From Streptomyces litmocidini (GTDB lineage Bacteria; Actinomycetota; Actinomycetes; Streptomycetales; Streptomycetaceae): a stretch of DNA of 64,000 nt. Positions 1 through 8,724 of the stretch are shown one piece after another. Position 1 is the stretch's first letter. Every line of letters starts with the position of its first letter. The translations under genes and the position numbers were made by a program. The notes below the pieces were generated by a model. It searched no databases, was not told the DNA's origin, and was given only the letters and a program-made list of their open reading frames with translations. The stretch lies in contig NZ_BMTQ01000018.1 in assembly GCF_014649755.1 (NCBI RefSeq), positions 105,722-169,721 on the forward strand. Reading direction: 5' to 3'.

Positions 1-1562
1 GTCCCCTCCTCGTAGAGGGCGCGGAGCAGGGGGCTGCCGGTGTGCTCCGGGGCGGGGTCGGGGATCCGGGCCTCGACGAGGGCGCGGGCCTCGGTCCACG
101 CCCCCGGCACGGCGGGGGACCCGGCCCGGAAGAGGCCGCGTTCCTCGTCGGTCTCGACGGTGACCCCCGGGCCGAGGAAGCGGACGACGCCGGCGCGGGA
201 GAGGGCGAGGAGCTGCCGCAGCCGGGGGCCGGGCGGCCCGGAGGCCAGGTAGCTGAAGAAGCCGTGCCACCAGGCGCCGGGATCCAGGCGCTTGCCGAGC
301 CGCAGGAGCTGGCCGTAGACGGAGAGCAGGCCGGCGAAGACGGCGGCGTCGGGGCTGTGGGCGGGGTCGTGGCGGCGGGTCAGGTCCTCGGCGACGTAGT
401 CGCGCAGGCCCTGCTGGAGGGCTTCGACGGAGTCGTAGCGCAGTCCGTCCAGGGGGTGGTCGAGGGCGTCGAGGTCGAGCCGGTCGGCGGGGTCGGGGAC
501 GGCCGCGGCGACGACCGCGGCGATTTCGGCCCCGCGCGGCGGCGCCTCGTCGTAGGCCCGCTCGAAGTCGCTCCAGGCGAGTGCGGTCCGCTCGGGGTGG
601 GTGGAGAAGAGCCGGTGGTAGTGGGCCCAGCCGAGTTCCTTGTCGATGAGCGGCCACACGTCGCGCCGGAAGTCGATCGGTCCGGTGCGCCGGAGCAGGG
701 CGTCGGTCTGTTCGGTGCCGAAGTAGCGGGGCAGCGGGGGCCGTTCGCCGTCGAGGGCGTAGCCGAGCTTCGAGTGGTACGGGACGCCCCGGCGCGATCC
801 GACGTGCAGCACCGGCTCCTCGCCGGAGGGGATGTACGCGAGCTCGTCGCCCTCGCCCTCGTACCGTCCGCCGCGGCCCTCGGTGAGCAGCACCATCAGG
901 TCGACGAAGGCGAGGCCGAAACCGCGGACGAGGACGGGTTCGCCGGCGGGGAGGGCGGCGAGGTCGGCGTCGGCGGTGAAGTCGGGCGGGAGGTGGACGA
1001 GCCGGTGGCGGGCGGCGAAGTCGGCGAGCCGCCGCTGCTCCCCGTCGGGTTCGGCGTCGAGGTGGCCGACGGTGAGGACGACGAGGTCGGCGAGGAGGGG
1101 GACGGCGGTGCCCTCCAGCCGGACCCGCTGGCGTCCGTCGCGGGGGCCGCTGATCCGCAGGGCGGTGGTGCGGTGCTCGTGGACGGTGACGGAGGGGGGC
1201 AGGGCGTCGCGGGCCCGCTCGTACACCCAGCGCAGGTAGGCGCCCTGCTGGGGGCGGGTGGGGAAGGTGCGGCCGTCGAGGCCGGCCCATTCGGCGAGGG
1301 TGGGGCCGGGGCGGACGGGTCCTTCGAGCGCGACGGTCTCGTCGGTGAACATCGTGACGTCCTCGGCCCGGGAGTTCATCCAGAGCAGCGGGGACTGCGC
1401 GGTGCGCCAGATGCGGCCGGGGCCCGCCGGGTGCGGGTCGACGAGGTGGACGTCGAGGGGCTCGTCGCCGTACAGCTCGGGCAGGTTGGCGGCGAGCCGT
1501 TCGAGGAAGCCGGTCCCCCGCGGCCCGGCGCCCACGATCACCAGGGAGCGGCGCGGGCTCAT
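1..1562 (-). CDS. FAD/NAD(P)-binding protein, 3' end beyond window
   Basis: Open through the window edge, so the C-terminus is missing (about 520 codons seen). The N-terminus MSPRRSLVIVGAGPRGTGFL is a dinucleotide-binding Rossmann motif (GxGxxG) typical of the COG4529-like FAD-NAD(P)-binding family. Further on it has a second nucleotide-binding-like stretch and a typical segment around VLTVGHLDAEPDG. The start ATG overlaps the stop of the upstream permease gene as ATGA, so the two are translationally coupled. That places this putative flavoprotein with an amino-acid-type ABC transporter, perhaps processing the imported compound. The reaction and substrate cannot be told from sequence; the family contains oxidases and hydroxylases as well as uncharacterised members. 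Confidence 0.8.
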   Translation of the reverse strand, partial: MSPRRSLVIVGAGPRGTGFLERLAANLPELYGDEPLDVHLVDPHPAGPGRIWRTAQSPLLWMNSRAEDVTMFTDETVALEGPVRPGPTLAEWAGLDGRTFPTRPQQGAYLRWVYERARDALPPSVTVHEHRTTALRISGPRDGRQRVRLEGTAVPLLADLVVLTVGHLDAEPDGEQRRLADFAARHRLVHLPPDFTADADLAALPAGEPVLVRGFGLAFVDLMVLLTEGRGGRYEGEGDELAYIPSGEEPVLHVGSRRGVPYHSKLGYALDGERPPLPRYFGTEQTDALLRRTGPIDFRRDVWPLIDKELGWAHYHRLFSTHPERTALAWSDFERAYDEAPPRGAEIAAVVAAAVPDPADRLDLDALDHPLDGLRYDSVEALQQGLRDYVAEDLTRRHDPAHSPDAAVFAGLLSVYGQLLRLGKRLDPGAWWHGFFSYLASGPPGPRLRQLLALSRAGVVRFLGPGVTVETDEERGLFRAGSPAVPGAWTEARALVEARIPDPAPEHTGSPLLRALYEEG

Positions 1563-2407
1563 CGCGCACCGGCCGTTCCGCGGGCGTAGTGCCGCTCGAC
1601 GTAGTGCTGGCCGACGCCGAGGACCGAGGTGACGGCGACGTACCAGAGCGTGGCGACGAGCAGCAGCGGGATGATCTCGTACGTGCGGTGGTAGACCAGC
1701 TGGGTCGAGTAGAGCAGGTCCTGGACGGCGATGACGGAGACGATCGAGGTGCCCTTGAGGGTGCCGATCAGCATGTTCCCGGCGGGCGGGACGATGGCGC
1801 GCATGGCCTGCGGCAGCACGATCCGGGTGAGCCTGCGCCACCGGCCGAGGCCGAGGGAGTGGGCGGCCTCGATCTGGCCCCGGTCGACGGAGAGGATGCC
1901 GCCGCGGACGACCTCGGCGGCGTAGGCGGCCTCGTGCAGGGTGAGGCCGATGACGGCGACGGCGACGGGGCCGAGGAGGTTGACCGTGTTGACGCCGAGG
2001 ATCTGCGGGTAGAGCACGCCGATGTTGAACCAGAAGAGCAGCTGGACCAGGATCGGGGTGGACCTGAAGAACCAGGTGTAACCCCAACTGACCGCGCGGA
2101 GAACGGGGTTGGCGGAGAGCCTGAGGGCGGCGAGCAGGGTGCCGAGGACGAAGCCGAGGGCCATGACGAGGGCGGTCAGCCACAGGGTGAGGCCGAGGCC
2201 GCGCAGGACGGACGCGGAGGTGAAGTACTCGGCGACGACGTCCCACTGGAAGGCCTCGTTGCGGACGACCGAGACGAGGGCGAGCGCGAGCAGGACGAGG
2301 ACGGCGGCGGCCGCGGCCCACTGGCCGGTGCGGCGGGTGGGGACGACGCGCGGGGGCGGTTCGGCCGGCGGGGCCGTGGAAGGGGTCTTGACGAGGGTCG
2401 CGGACAT
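1559..2407 (-). CDS. amino-acid-type ABC transporter permease (HisM/GlnP family)
   Basis: A 282-residue inner-membrane permease of the polar amino acid family. After an N-terminal cytoplasmic stretch of about 25 residues there are several membrane segments, beginning WAAAAAVLVLLALALVSVV. The EAA loop for contact with the ATPase is visible in EAAHSLGLGRWRRLTRIVLP (roughly residues 180-200). RSTPILVQLLFW is a family hallmark. It shares a divergent control region with the leader peptide, GNAT and binding-protein operon on the plus strand and is followed with ATGA overlap by the FAD protein. No ATPase gene is visible; it may lie left of the window. The leader peptide nearby makes a sulfur-containing amino acid or related substrate likely, but this is inference. 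Confidence 0.9.
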   Translation of the reverse strand: MSATLVKTPSTAPPAEPPPRVVPTRRTGQWAAAAAVLVLLALALVSVVRNEAFQWDVVAEYFTSASVLRGLGLTLWLTALVMALGFVLGTLLAALRLSANPVLRAVSWGYTWFFRSTPILVQLLFWFNIGVLYPQILGVNTVNLLGPVAVAVIGLTLHEAAYAAEVVRGGILSVDRGQIEAAHSLGLGRWRRLTRIVLPQAMRAIVPPAGNMLIGTLKGTSIVSVIAVQDLLYSTQLVYHRTYEIIPLLLVATLWYVAVTSVLGVGQHYVERHYARGTAGAR

Positions 2408-2503
2408 GCGAGGGCTCCGTGGATGCCAGGGGATCGAACACGGGGTGCGCCTTCACACGCGCTGAGCCGCGGACCCGGGCCCCTCAGCCCGATCCGCCCT
2501 TCG

Positions 2504-2534
2504 AGGCTATGCGGTCAACACGGCCCGCTGTCAA
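2504..2534 (-). promoter_or_regulatory. candidate promoter for permease operon
   Basis: On the minus strand TTGACA (2529-2534) is followed after 19 bases by TAGCCT (2504-2509), a reasonable match to the HrdB-type consensus. It sits about 100 bases upstream of the permease start. Spacing is slightly long, so this is a candidate only. Confidence 0.4.
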
Positions 2535-2570
2535 GGGTGTCCGCACTGTGAGCCGTACGTCTCATCGTGG

Positions 2571-2599
2571 TTGACGCGGGACCGGATGCCTGTTCCACT
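2571..2599 (+). promoter_or_regulatory. candidate promoter giving a leaderless leader-peptide mRNA
   Basis: TTGACG (2571-2576), a 17-base spacer and the weak -10 TCCACT (2594-2599). A start of transcription seven bases after the -10 would fall on the A of the leader peptide ATG at 2606, and no Shine-Dalgarno sequence precedes that ATG. The -35 is good, the -10 weak. Confidence 0.4.
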
Positions 2600-2605
2600 G
2601 GGGCC

Positions 2606-2674
2606 ATGCATCCGCAGCAGCTGGTCACGCGCTCCCACATCGACTTCGGTCGCGTGTGGTCCTCTTCCTGTTGA
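2606..2674 (+). CDS. 22-residue sulfur-type leader peptide
   Basis: The ATG opens a 22-codon frame ending in TGA whose product contains LVTRSHIDFGRVWSSSC as its last residues. This matches the pattern of actinobacterial putative leader peptides (L[VT][ST]R.HID[LF].RV.S..C) that precede sulfur assimilation and sulfur-compound transport genes. The C-terminal Ser-Ser-Ser-Cys run just before the stop would allow ribosome pausing when charged Cys-tRNA is low, an attenuation mechanism known for cysteine-responsive leaders in mycobacteria. It lies 157 bases upstream of the GNAT gene. Its presence is the main evidence that the neighbouring ABC transporter handles sulfur compounds. Peptide assignment is by pattern recall; regulation is inferred. 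Confidence 0.75.
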   Translation: MHPQQLVTRSHIDFGRVWSSSC

Positions 2675-2831
2675 GCCGGCCCCCTGCTCCTCCCCGCCCG
2701 CGTGCTGTCCTCCGCGGCGCCTTCACACCCAGGCCCCCCGTGAGCGCCTGAGCCCTCCCCTCCCCTCGCCCTGCCCCGCTTCTCCTTTTCCGGCGGCTTC
2801 CGCCTTCCCTCCTTCTCCGTGAAGGACCGTC

Positions 2832-3311
2832 ATGACCTTCGCGTTGTCCGTGCACCGGACCACGACCACCGACCCCCTGGCGCGCCCCCTCCTCGACGAG
2901 CTGGCGCACGAGTACACGACCCGCTACGGCTCCGCGCACGATCTGAGCCGCTACCCGGCGGCGGAGTTCGCCCCGCCGCACGGCTCCTTCCTGCTCCTCC
3001 TGGAGCAGGGCCGGCCCGTGGCGGGCGGCGCCTACCGCCGCCACGACGACAGGACCGCCGAACTGAAGCGGATCTGGACGCACTCGGCGCACCGCAGGCG
3101 CGGCCTCGCCCGCCGGGTCCTCACCGTGCTCGAACGGGAGGCCGCCGACCGCGGCTACTCCCGCATCTACCTGACGACGGGGCCGCGCCAGCCCGAGGCC
3201 AAGGGCCTCTACCTGGCGAGCGGCTACCGCCCGCTCTTCGACGTGTCCGCCGATCCCGAGTCGATCGGCCCGCTGCCGTTCGAGAAATTCCTGGAGAACC
3301 CGAAGCCATGA
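2832..3311 (+). CDS. GNAT family N-acetyltransferase
   Basis: A 159-residue single-domain acetyltransferase. Motif A, the acetyl-CoA pyrophosphate loop, is HRRRGLARRVL (about residues 87-97), preceded by the beta-strand ELKRIWTHS and followed by the typical GLYLASGYRPL motif B region. ATG 2832 follows GAAGGA at good spacing. The gene is first in an operon with the binding lipoprotein, which starts inside its stop codon (ATGA). The acceptor substrate is unknown; because the operon encodes uptake of an amino-acid-like molecule behind a sulfur leader peptide, N-acetylation of an imported sulfur amino acid or related thiol compound is possible. Confidence 0.9.
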   Translation: MTFALSVHRTTTTDPLARPLLDELAHEYTTRYGSAHDLSRYPAAEFAPPHGSFLLLLEQGRPVAGGAYRRHDDRTAELKRIWTHSAHRRRGLARRVLTVLEREAADRGYSRIYLTTGPRQPEAKGLYLASGYRPLFDVSADPESIGPLPFEKFLENPKP

Positions 3312-4285
3312 GTACGCGCACGAGTTCCGGCACCGCACGCACCACCCTCGTCTTCGCCCTGATCACCGCGGCCGCGCTCGGCCTCACCGCCTGCTCGGGC
3401 GGCGAACCGGCGACCGCCCCGGCCGGGGCGACCGGAGCGCAGGGCGCCGCGAAGGGCGCGCTCCCGACCGAGGACGTGGTGGCGGGGGTGAGGAAGAACG
3501 AGGCGGCGGCGAAGCTGCTCCCCGCAGACGTGCGGAAGCGCGGCAGCCTGGCGCTCGCCTCCTCGGTGGCGACTCCGCCCAGCTCGGCCTATCTGCCGGA
3601 CGGCAGGACCGTCGTGGGCGTGGACGCCGACTTCTCGGCCGCCGTGGCGAAGGCCCTCGGCCTGGAGCTGAAGCGTGAGGTGGTCGGCTTCGAGGCGATC
3701 CTGCCGGCGCTCGGCAGCGGCAAGTACGACGTCGGCACGGGGAACTTCGGGGTGACCGAGGAGCGGCGCAGGACCATCGACTTCGTCACGTACGTCAACG
3801 ACGGGCAGGGCTTCGCCACCCGTGCGGACAGCACCCTGAAGGCGGTCACCGACCTCACCCGGCTGTGCGGCCTGAAGGTGGCGGTGAACGCCGGGACCAC
3901 CTTCGAGCGGACCCTGGAGAAGAACAGGGGCCGGTGCGCGGAGGCCGGGAAGCCGCCGTACGAGGTGAACGTCTACAGCGAGACCGGGGCGATCTGGATG
4001 TCGCTCCAGCAGGGCCGCAGCGACGTCGTGATGAACACGATCAACGGCGTGCGGTACGCGGTGACGCAGCAGAAGAACCTGAAGTTCCTCAACGAGTACC
4101 GGCGTCTGGACGTCGGCTTCGCCTTCAGGAAGGGCACGCCGCTCGCGCCGGCCTTCCAGGCCGCGGTGAACGGCCTGAAGGCCGACGGGACGTACGACCG
4201 GATCCTGAGGAAGTGGGGAGTGACGGGCTCGGGCATCGAGAAGTCGCAGATCTCCCCGCCGGAGATCCCCGCGCCGAAGAAGTAG
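3308..4285 (+). CDS. ABC transporter substrate-binding lipoprotein (family 3)
   Basis: A 325-residue extracellular solute-binding protein of the polar amino acid type (SBP_bac_3). The signal peptide ends in the lipobox LTAC (Cys about residue 30), so the mature protein should be anchored to the outer face of the membrane. Family features include VVGVDADFSAAVAKALGLEL, the central DVGTGNFGVTEERRRTIDFV and the C-terminal YDRILRKWGV. It is coupled to the GNAT gene by ATGA overlap and probably works with the permease encoded divergently at 1559-2407. Ligand is unknown; the upstream leader peptide argues for a cysteine- or sulfur-related ligand. Confidence 0.92.
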   Translation: MSTRTSSGTARTTLVFALITAAALGLTACSGGEPATAPAGATGAQGAAKGALPTEDVVAGVRKNEAAAKLLPADVRKRGSLALASSVATPPSSAYLPDGRTVVGVDADFSAAVAKALGLELKREVVGFEAILPALGSGKYDVGTGNFGVTEERRRTIDFVTYVNDGQGFATRADSTLKAVTDLTRLCGLKVAVNAGTTFERTLEKNRGRCAEAGKPPYEVNVYSETGAIWMSLQQGRSDVVMNTINGVRYAVTQQKNLKFLNEYRRLDVGFAFRKGTPLAPAFQAAVNGLKADGTYDRILRKWGVTGSGIEKSQISPPEIPAPKK

Positions 4286-4344
4286 CGGCGGCGCGCGGGA
4301 CCCGACGGGAGTCCGGCTGGGGGCTGCGGAATTCCGACGGTACG

Positions 4345-5616
4345 TCAGCAGTCGCAGCCGCAGTCGCAGTCCCCGCAGCAGCAGTCCCCTTCGCAGCAGG
4401 AGGAGCAGTTGCTGCAGCAGTCACAGCAGTCGCAGCAGTCTCCACCATCGCACTGCTGGCAGAGCCCCTCGCGCCGCTGGCGGCTCCAGGGGTCCTCGAA
4501 GGTCCCGCAGCACATCTGACAGGTGCAGGCCATGCCGATCCAGAGGGCGCAGCCGGCTATCAGACCGCGCCGGTTCGGCGGCTCGGGCGGGAGCGGCCCG
4601 CCGGGGCCGCCCGGGCCGCCCGGGCCGGGGGCGTAGGGCCCGCCCGGGCCGCCGGGTCCGCCGGGGGCGTACGGATTGCCGGGCACCGGCCCGTTCGGGG
4701 TGGCGTACGGGTTCCCCGGTACCGGGCCGTGCGCCGCCCCCGGCGCTCCGTGCGAGCAACTGATCGTGCCGAAGGCGCGGTCGACCGAGGTGCGCAGCTC
4801 GTGGGCGAGCAGGACGTGGACGAGCTTGCCGTCGGCGAACTCGGCGTCCTTCAGGGCGAGGCGGATGCCGTGGAGGGCGTCGTCGGCGAGCCGACGGGCC
4901 TCCGCGCGGGAGGTGCCGGTGGCGGTGAGCGGGTTCCACGCGCCGGTCTCGGCGTCGGCCGCCTGGTCCTCGACGGCGTCGAGGAGGTGGGCGAGGCGGC
5001 CGAAGAGGCGGCCCGCCTCGGCGAGCGGCGCCGCGTTCCCCGGCCGTCCCGCGAGGACGGCGGTGTGCGCGAAGGCGGCGGCGGTCGCCGTCTCGGTCGG
5101 CTCCGTGACGGCGAGCAGGGGGGTGCCGGGCCCGGCCAGGGCCTCGATGCCGGTCTGGCGGTCGACGGCGTCGACGAGGACGGCGGTGTCGAAGCCGAGG
5201 TCCCGGCCGGTCCTGGCCCCGGCCCTGTCCCAGGAGCGGGCGACGCGACGGGCCGCGGCGGCGACGGGACGGCGGGCCAACAGGCCGTCCCCGTCGGCGA
5301 CGTGGTCCCGGACCTTCGCCGAGGCGAGGACGAGCGAGACGGCGGCGGCGAGCCTGGCTCCCTCGCCGCGGGCGACGGGGGCGGTGCGCATGGCGCGCAG
5401 CGCGCAGGGCCCGGCCGTGCGGCGGCCCGCCTCGGTCACTCCGGTCTGAGCCTCCGTCAGGACGGAGACGATGAGCCCGTCGTAGTTGGTGACGATCCGG
5501 GCGAACTGCCCGTGGTCGGCGCGGAGTGCCAGGCAGAGGCCGCAGAGGTGGGCCATCCACTCGGTCTTGAGACCGTCGGTGAGGCGGTGGGTGCAGGGTC
5601 TGACGATTCCGAACAA
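4345..5616 (-). CDS. DUF5685 family protein with cysteine-rich tail
   Basis: A 423-residue protein starting with TTG after GGGGGAG. The N-terminus MFGIVRPCTHRL...HLCGLCLALR is the signature of DUF5685, a family of unknown function common in Streptomyces. An alpha-helical domain spans about residues 1-280. It is followed by a Gly/Pro-rich linker (about 290-350), a short hydrophobic segment (GLIAGCALWIGMACTC) and a tail with 22 cysteines among the last roughly 60 residues, arranged as CC and CD repeats. The hydrophobic patch and cysteine tail suggest metal binding or membrane association. Its role is not known to me. Confidence 0.8.
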   Translation of the reverse strand: MFGIVRPCTHRLTDGLKTEWMAHLCGLCLALRADHGQFARIVTNYDGLIVSVLTEAQTGVTEAGRRTAGPCALRAMRTAPVARGEGARLAAAVSLVLASAKVRDHVADGDGLLARRPVAAAARRVARSWDRAGARTGRDLGFDTAVLVDAVDRQTGIEALAGPGTPLLAVTEPTETATAAAFAHTAVLAGRPGNAAPLAEAGRLFGRLAHLLDAVEDQAADAETGAWNPLTATGTSRAEARRLADDALHGIRLALKDAEFADGKLVHVLLAHELRTSVDRAFGTISCSHGAPGAAHGPVPGNPYATPNGPVPGNPYAPGGPGGPGGPYAPGPGGPGGPGGPLPPEPPNRRGLIAGCALWIGMACTCQMCCGTFEDPWSRQRREGLCQQCDGGDCCDCCDCCSNCSSCCEGDCCCGDCDCGCDC

Positions 5617-5938
5617 GGACTCCCCCGTGAGTCGTGGGCTGGGGCGGGTGAAGGTCCGCCGTGCGGCCTCGCGGCATCGTAGCGAGTGGGTTCGTTCACC
5701 CGTACGCGCCCACCGTCACCCTTGTGACCCGACTTTCATATTTTCAGCTACATGGCCCTCCGTCAGACGCCTCATACCGCAATTTTCCTGACGAATCGCC
5801 AGGAAACGGCCCTCACGTTCTGCACCAGTACCGTCACGAATCCCCTGCGCGGCGCCTATCCACTTGGCGCGCGATCCGCATGATGGACGACGATAGGGAA
5901 TGCGGAACCACAAGTGACCGCGCTGAAAGGAGGCGTCC
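5617..5938. other. divergent intergenic region between DUF5685 and sepF-like genes
   Basis: 322 bases holding the start regions of two divergent genes. The plus-strand gene has a strong Shine-Dalgarno (AAAGGAGG, about 5926-5933). A lower-GC stretch near 5730-5760 could hold a promoter for the minus-strand gene. No small gene or stable hairpin is evident. Confidence 0.5.
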
Positions 5939-6373
5939 ATGGGATCGGTGCGCAAGGCGAGTGCCTGGCTGGGACTCGTCGAGGACAACGACGAGCGTTA
6001 CTACGACGACGAGTACGCCGACGGTGCCGAGGGCGGCGACGCCTGGGTGACGGACCCCCGGGTCCGGGTGGCCACGGACACCGCCGAGGAGCGGGGCCGC
6101 CGGATCGCCACCGTCTCCCCGGACGGCTTCCGGGACGCCCGGGGCATCGGCGAGCTCTTCCGGGACGGGGTTCCCGTGATCGTGAACCTGACCGCGATGG
6201 AACCGAACGACGCCAAGCGCGTCGTCGACTTCGCCGCCGGTCTCGCCTTCGGCCTGCGCGGCTCCATCGAGCGCGTGGCGACGCGGGTCTTCCTGCTGAC
6301 CCCCGCCGACACCCAGATCGTCACCGGCGAGACGGGCCGGCGCCGACAGGACGGTTTCTTCAACCAGAGCTGA
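5939..6373 (+). CDS. sepF2: SepF-family cell division protein paralogue
   Basis: A 144-residue protein with the amphipathic N-terminus expected of SepF (MGSVRKASAWLGLVEDND), an acidic linker and the SepF (DUF552) core. Core motifs include VSPDGFRDARGIGELFRDG, VPVIVNLTAMEPNDAKRVVD and the conserved glycine-containing FAAGLAFGLRGSIERV. SepF binds FtsZ and the membrane in Gram-positives. This copy lies outside the division (dcw) cluster and next to DUF5685; I recall that S. coelicolor has such a second SepF in this chromosomal neighbourhood. Strong AAAGGAGG ribosome binding site. The symbol is by positional and family analogy. Confidence 0.9.
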   Translation: MGSVRKASAWLGLVEDNDERYYDDEYADGAEGGDAWVTDPRVRVATDTAEERGRRIATVSPDGFRDARGIGELFRDGVPVIVNLTAMEPNDAKRVVDFAAGLAFGLRGSIERVATRVFLLTPADTQIVTGETGRRRQDGFFNQS

Positions 6374-6416
6374 GCGGGCCCGCCGGCGGGTCCCGGCACC
6401 TCCCGACGGGGTCGGG

Positions 6417-8318
6417 TCAGTGCGCGGGGCGCCCCGAGCCGGCGGGCTCGATCGCTTCCCGGGCCGCGGGCACCCGGGGCTCGCCCCCCTCCGGGGAACC
6501 GGCCGGCTCCGCATGGCCGGCCCGCCCCGACGCGGCGGGAACCCCCGACGACGCCACCCGCTCCGACGCGGCGGGCACTCCTGACGCCCCCGACCGCTCC
6601 GGACAGACGGTCCGCTCCGACGCGACGGGCACCCCCGGCGCACCGGTCCGCTCCGACGGGCCGGCGGACGCCGCTCCCGGTCCCCCCGCCGCCGCCCCGG
6701 CCGAGGCCCGGTCCGCATCCTCCTGGGCCGAGGGCACCCCCCGGGCCTCCCGGGCGTCGAAGGCCTCCTCCGGATCCACCGGACACTCCATGATCCGCGG
6801 CAGCCGCCGGGCCATCAGCGCCCCCACGAGCAGCAGCCCGGCGCTCACGAGGAGCGTGACGTGCAGGCCGTGCACGAAGGAGTGGCGGGCGGCCTGGTGC
6901 AGGGCCTCCCCCGCCGTGCCGCCGAGCTGGTCGGCGACCTTGTAGGCCTCCCCGAGCGAGTTTGCGGCGCTCCGGCCCGCCTCCGCGGGCACTCCGGGGA
7001 CCGAGGCGAGCGCGGGGGCGTACGCGGCGTTCATCACGCTGCCGAGCAGGGCGATGCCCATGCCCGCGCCGAGCTGGTACGAGGTCTCGCCGATCGCGGC
7101 CGCACCGCCCGCGCTCCGCTGCGGCGCCTCGCTGAGCATCGACTCGTACGCCGAGAAGAGCGTGGTCTGCAGGCCGAAGCCGAGCAGCACGAACCCGACC
7201 GTGAGCAGCAGCGGCCGGTCGTGCTGTCCCATGAGCGTGAGGAGCAGCACCGCGGCGGCGGTGAGCACGAAGCCCCAGCCGACCATCCGGCGCGGCCCGA
7301 CCCGGCGCAGGGTGTACGAGCCGGTGGCCCCGGCGGCCATGGCGGCGAAGGTCAGCGGGAGGAGCCGGAGCCCGGTCTCCAGGGGGCTGAGTCCGAGGAC
7401 CAGCTGGAGGTACTGGACGGCGATGAGCTCCAGGCCGACCAGGGCCAGCATGCCGATGACGATGCAGCCGACCGAGGTGGTGAAGGCGGCCCGGGAGAAG
7501 AGCCGCAGGTCGATCAGCGGGTGCGGGCGCCGCTTCTGCCGCCGTACGAAGAGGACGAGGAGCGCGGCGCCGAGCAGCAGCGGCCCGGCGGTCGGCAGGG
7601 CGAGCAGCGGGTCGCCGGCCCCGGCGCGCTTGACGCCGAGGACGCAGCCGAGCACACCGGCCGCGGCCATGAGCGCGCCGAGCACGTCCCAGGGGCCGTC
7701 GGCGGCGCCCCGGGACTCGGGGAGGAGGCGGCGGCCGAGCGGGAGGACCAGCGCCATCAGCGGGATGTTGATGAGGAAGACGGAGCCCCACCAGTAGTTC
7801 TCGACGAGGAAGCCGCCGAGCACCGGTCCGGTGGCGGCCCCGATCGCGGCGGTGGCGGTCCAGACGCCGATCGCGGTGGCCCGCTCACGCCGGTCGGGGA
7901 AGACCGTCCGGAGGATGGAGAGCGTGGCGGGCATGATCATGGCGCCGCCGACGCCGAGCAGCGCGCGGGCCCCGATGAGGACCGCGGGCGCGGTGGCGAG
8001 CGCGGCGACCGCCGAGGCGACGCCGAAGAGCGCGTAGCCGAGGAGGAGCACCTTCCGTCTGCCGACCCGGTCGCCGAGGGTGCCGAAGAGGATCAGCAGC
8101 GACGCGCAGACCAGGGGGTAGGCGTCGACGATCCAGAGCAGCGCGGTGGAGCTGGGGCGCAGGTCCTCGGTGAGCGAGGGGACGGCGACGTGGAGGATGG
8201 TCGCGTCGAGGGCGACCAGGAGGAGGCTGACGCAGAGGACGACGAGGACGACCCAGCGGTTGACGCCGGAGTCGACGGCGGAACGCGATCGCCCATGGGC
8301 CGTGTTCGTCCGCGACAT
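6417..8318 (-). CDS. MFS drug exporter, DHA2 (14-TM) family
   Basis: A 633-residue major facilitator of the EmrB/QacA type with 14 predicted membrane segments. The motif LVALDATILHVAVPSL is in TM1, the loop motif GDRVGRRKVLLLG is between TM2 and TM3, and GPVLGGFLVENYWWGSVFLI is the antiporter motif C region. GTP-free, proton-driven export of toxic compounds is the usual role. The C-terminal ~110 residues are a Pro/Ala/Ser/Glu-rich disordered tail with degenerate SERTGAPGVP-like repeats, unusual for the family. The start ATG follows GGGAGG with seven bases spacing. The inverted repeat at 8529-8564 upstream could be its operator; no local TetR/MarR gene is seen. Confidence 0.9.
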   Translation of the reverse strand: MSRTNTAHGRSRSAVDSGVNRWVVLVVLCVSLLLVALDATILHVAVPSLTEDLRPSSTALLWIVDAYPLVCASLLILFGTLGDRVGRRKVLLLGYALFGVASAVAALATAPAVLIGARALLGVGGAMIMPATLSILRTVFPDRRERATAIGVWTATAAIGAATGPVLGGFLVENYWWGSVFLINIPLMALVLPLGRRLLPESRGAADGPWDVLGALMAAAGVLGCVLGVKRAGAGDPLLALPTAGPLLLGAALLVLFVRRQKRRPHPLIDLRLFSRAAFTTSVGCIVIGMLALVGLELIAVQYLQLVLGLSPLETGLRLLPLTFAAMAAGATGSYTLRRVGPRRMVGWGFVLTAAAVLLLTLMGQHDRPLLLTVGFVLLGFGLQTTLFSAYESMLSEAPQRSAGGAAAIGETSYQLGAGMGIALLGSVMNAAYAPALASVPGVPAEAGRSAANSLGEAYKVADQLGGTAGEALHQAARHSFVHGLHVTLLVSAGLLLVGALMARRLPRIMECPVDPEEAFDAREARGVPSAQEDADRASAGAAAGGPGAASAGPSERTGAPGVPVASERTVCPERSGASGVPAASERVASSGVPAASGRAGHAEPAGSPEGGEPRVPAAREAIEPAGSGRPAH

Positions 8319-8724
8319 GTACGTACCTCCCAGTGCAGCTCTCGCGCTCGGTGGGCTGTGACCAGGGCGTATGCCCCTGGGGCGGCCCGGCATCGACGGG
8401 CGAGTGAGCCGTCAGCGTACGCGAGTCCGAGGCCCGAGCGCGTGGTGCAGCTCTCACCTCGCCGGGGCCCGGGGTGTGGCGTACACCACTCGGCGCGGCC
8501 CGCGCGTCGCATGGAATTCCGCACGGACGTCTGTTTGAGGGAATTCCCGAACGTTCAAACAGACTTCCGGAATGACCTCCGGCGGGAATAGGGCGGAAGG
8601 TCATCGGATTTCCCGACGGACGGCCGGAATGGACTGGTCGCTGAGACCTACTCCACATCACATGGTCATCACGAAGGGAGCGGAACGACCGGGTCTGCTT
8701 CTCACTCCCTGTAACGTCCATTGG
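8319..8724. other. divergent control region of MFS exporter and PAP2-like gene
   Basis: 406 bases without a convincing gene. It contains the 10-base-arm inverted repeat at 8529-8564 and a second dyad with arms ATGACCT (8572-8578 region) and AGGTCAT about 20 bases apart. These lie in a locally less GC-rich stretch likely to hold promoters for both flanking genes. Confidence 0.5.
8529..8564. promoter_or_regulatory. nested inverted repeat, candidate operator
   Basis: Perfect 10-base arms GTCTGTTTGA (8529-8538) and TCAAACAGAC (8555-8564) are separated by 16 bases that themselves begin with the palindrome GGGAATTCCC (8539-8548). The position between an exporter gene and a divergent gene suits a repressor site; the arrangement could also form a hairpin. 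Confidence 0.45.
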
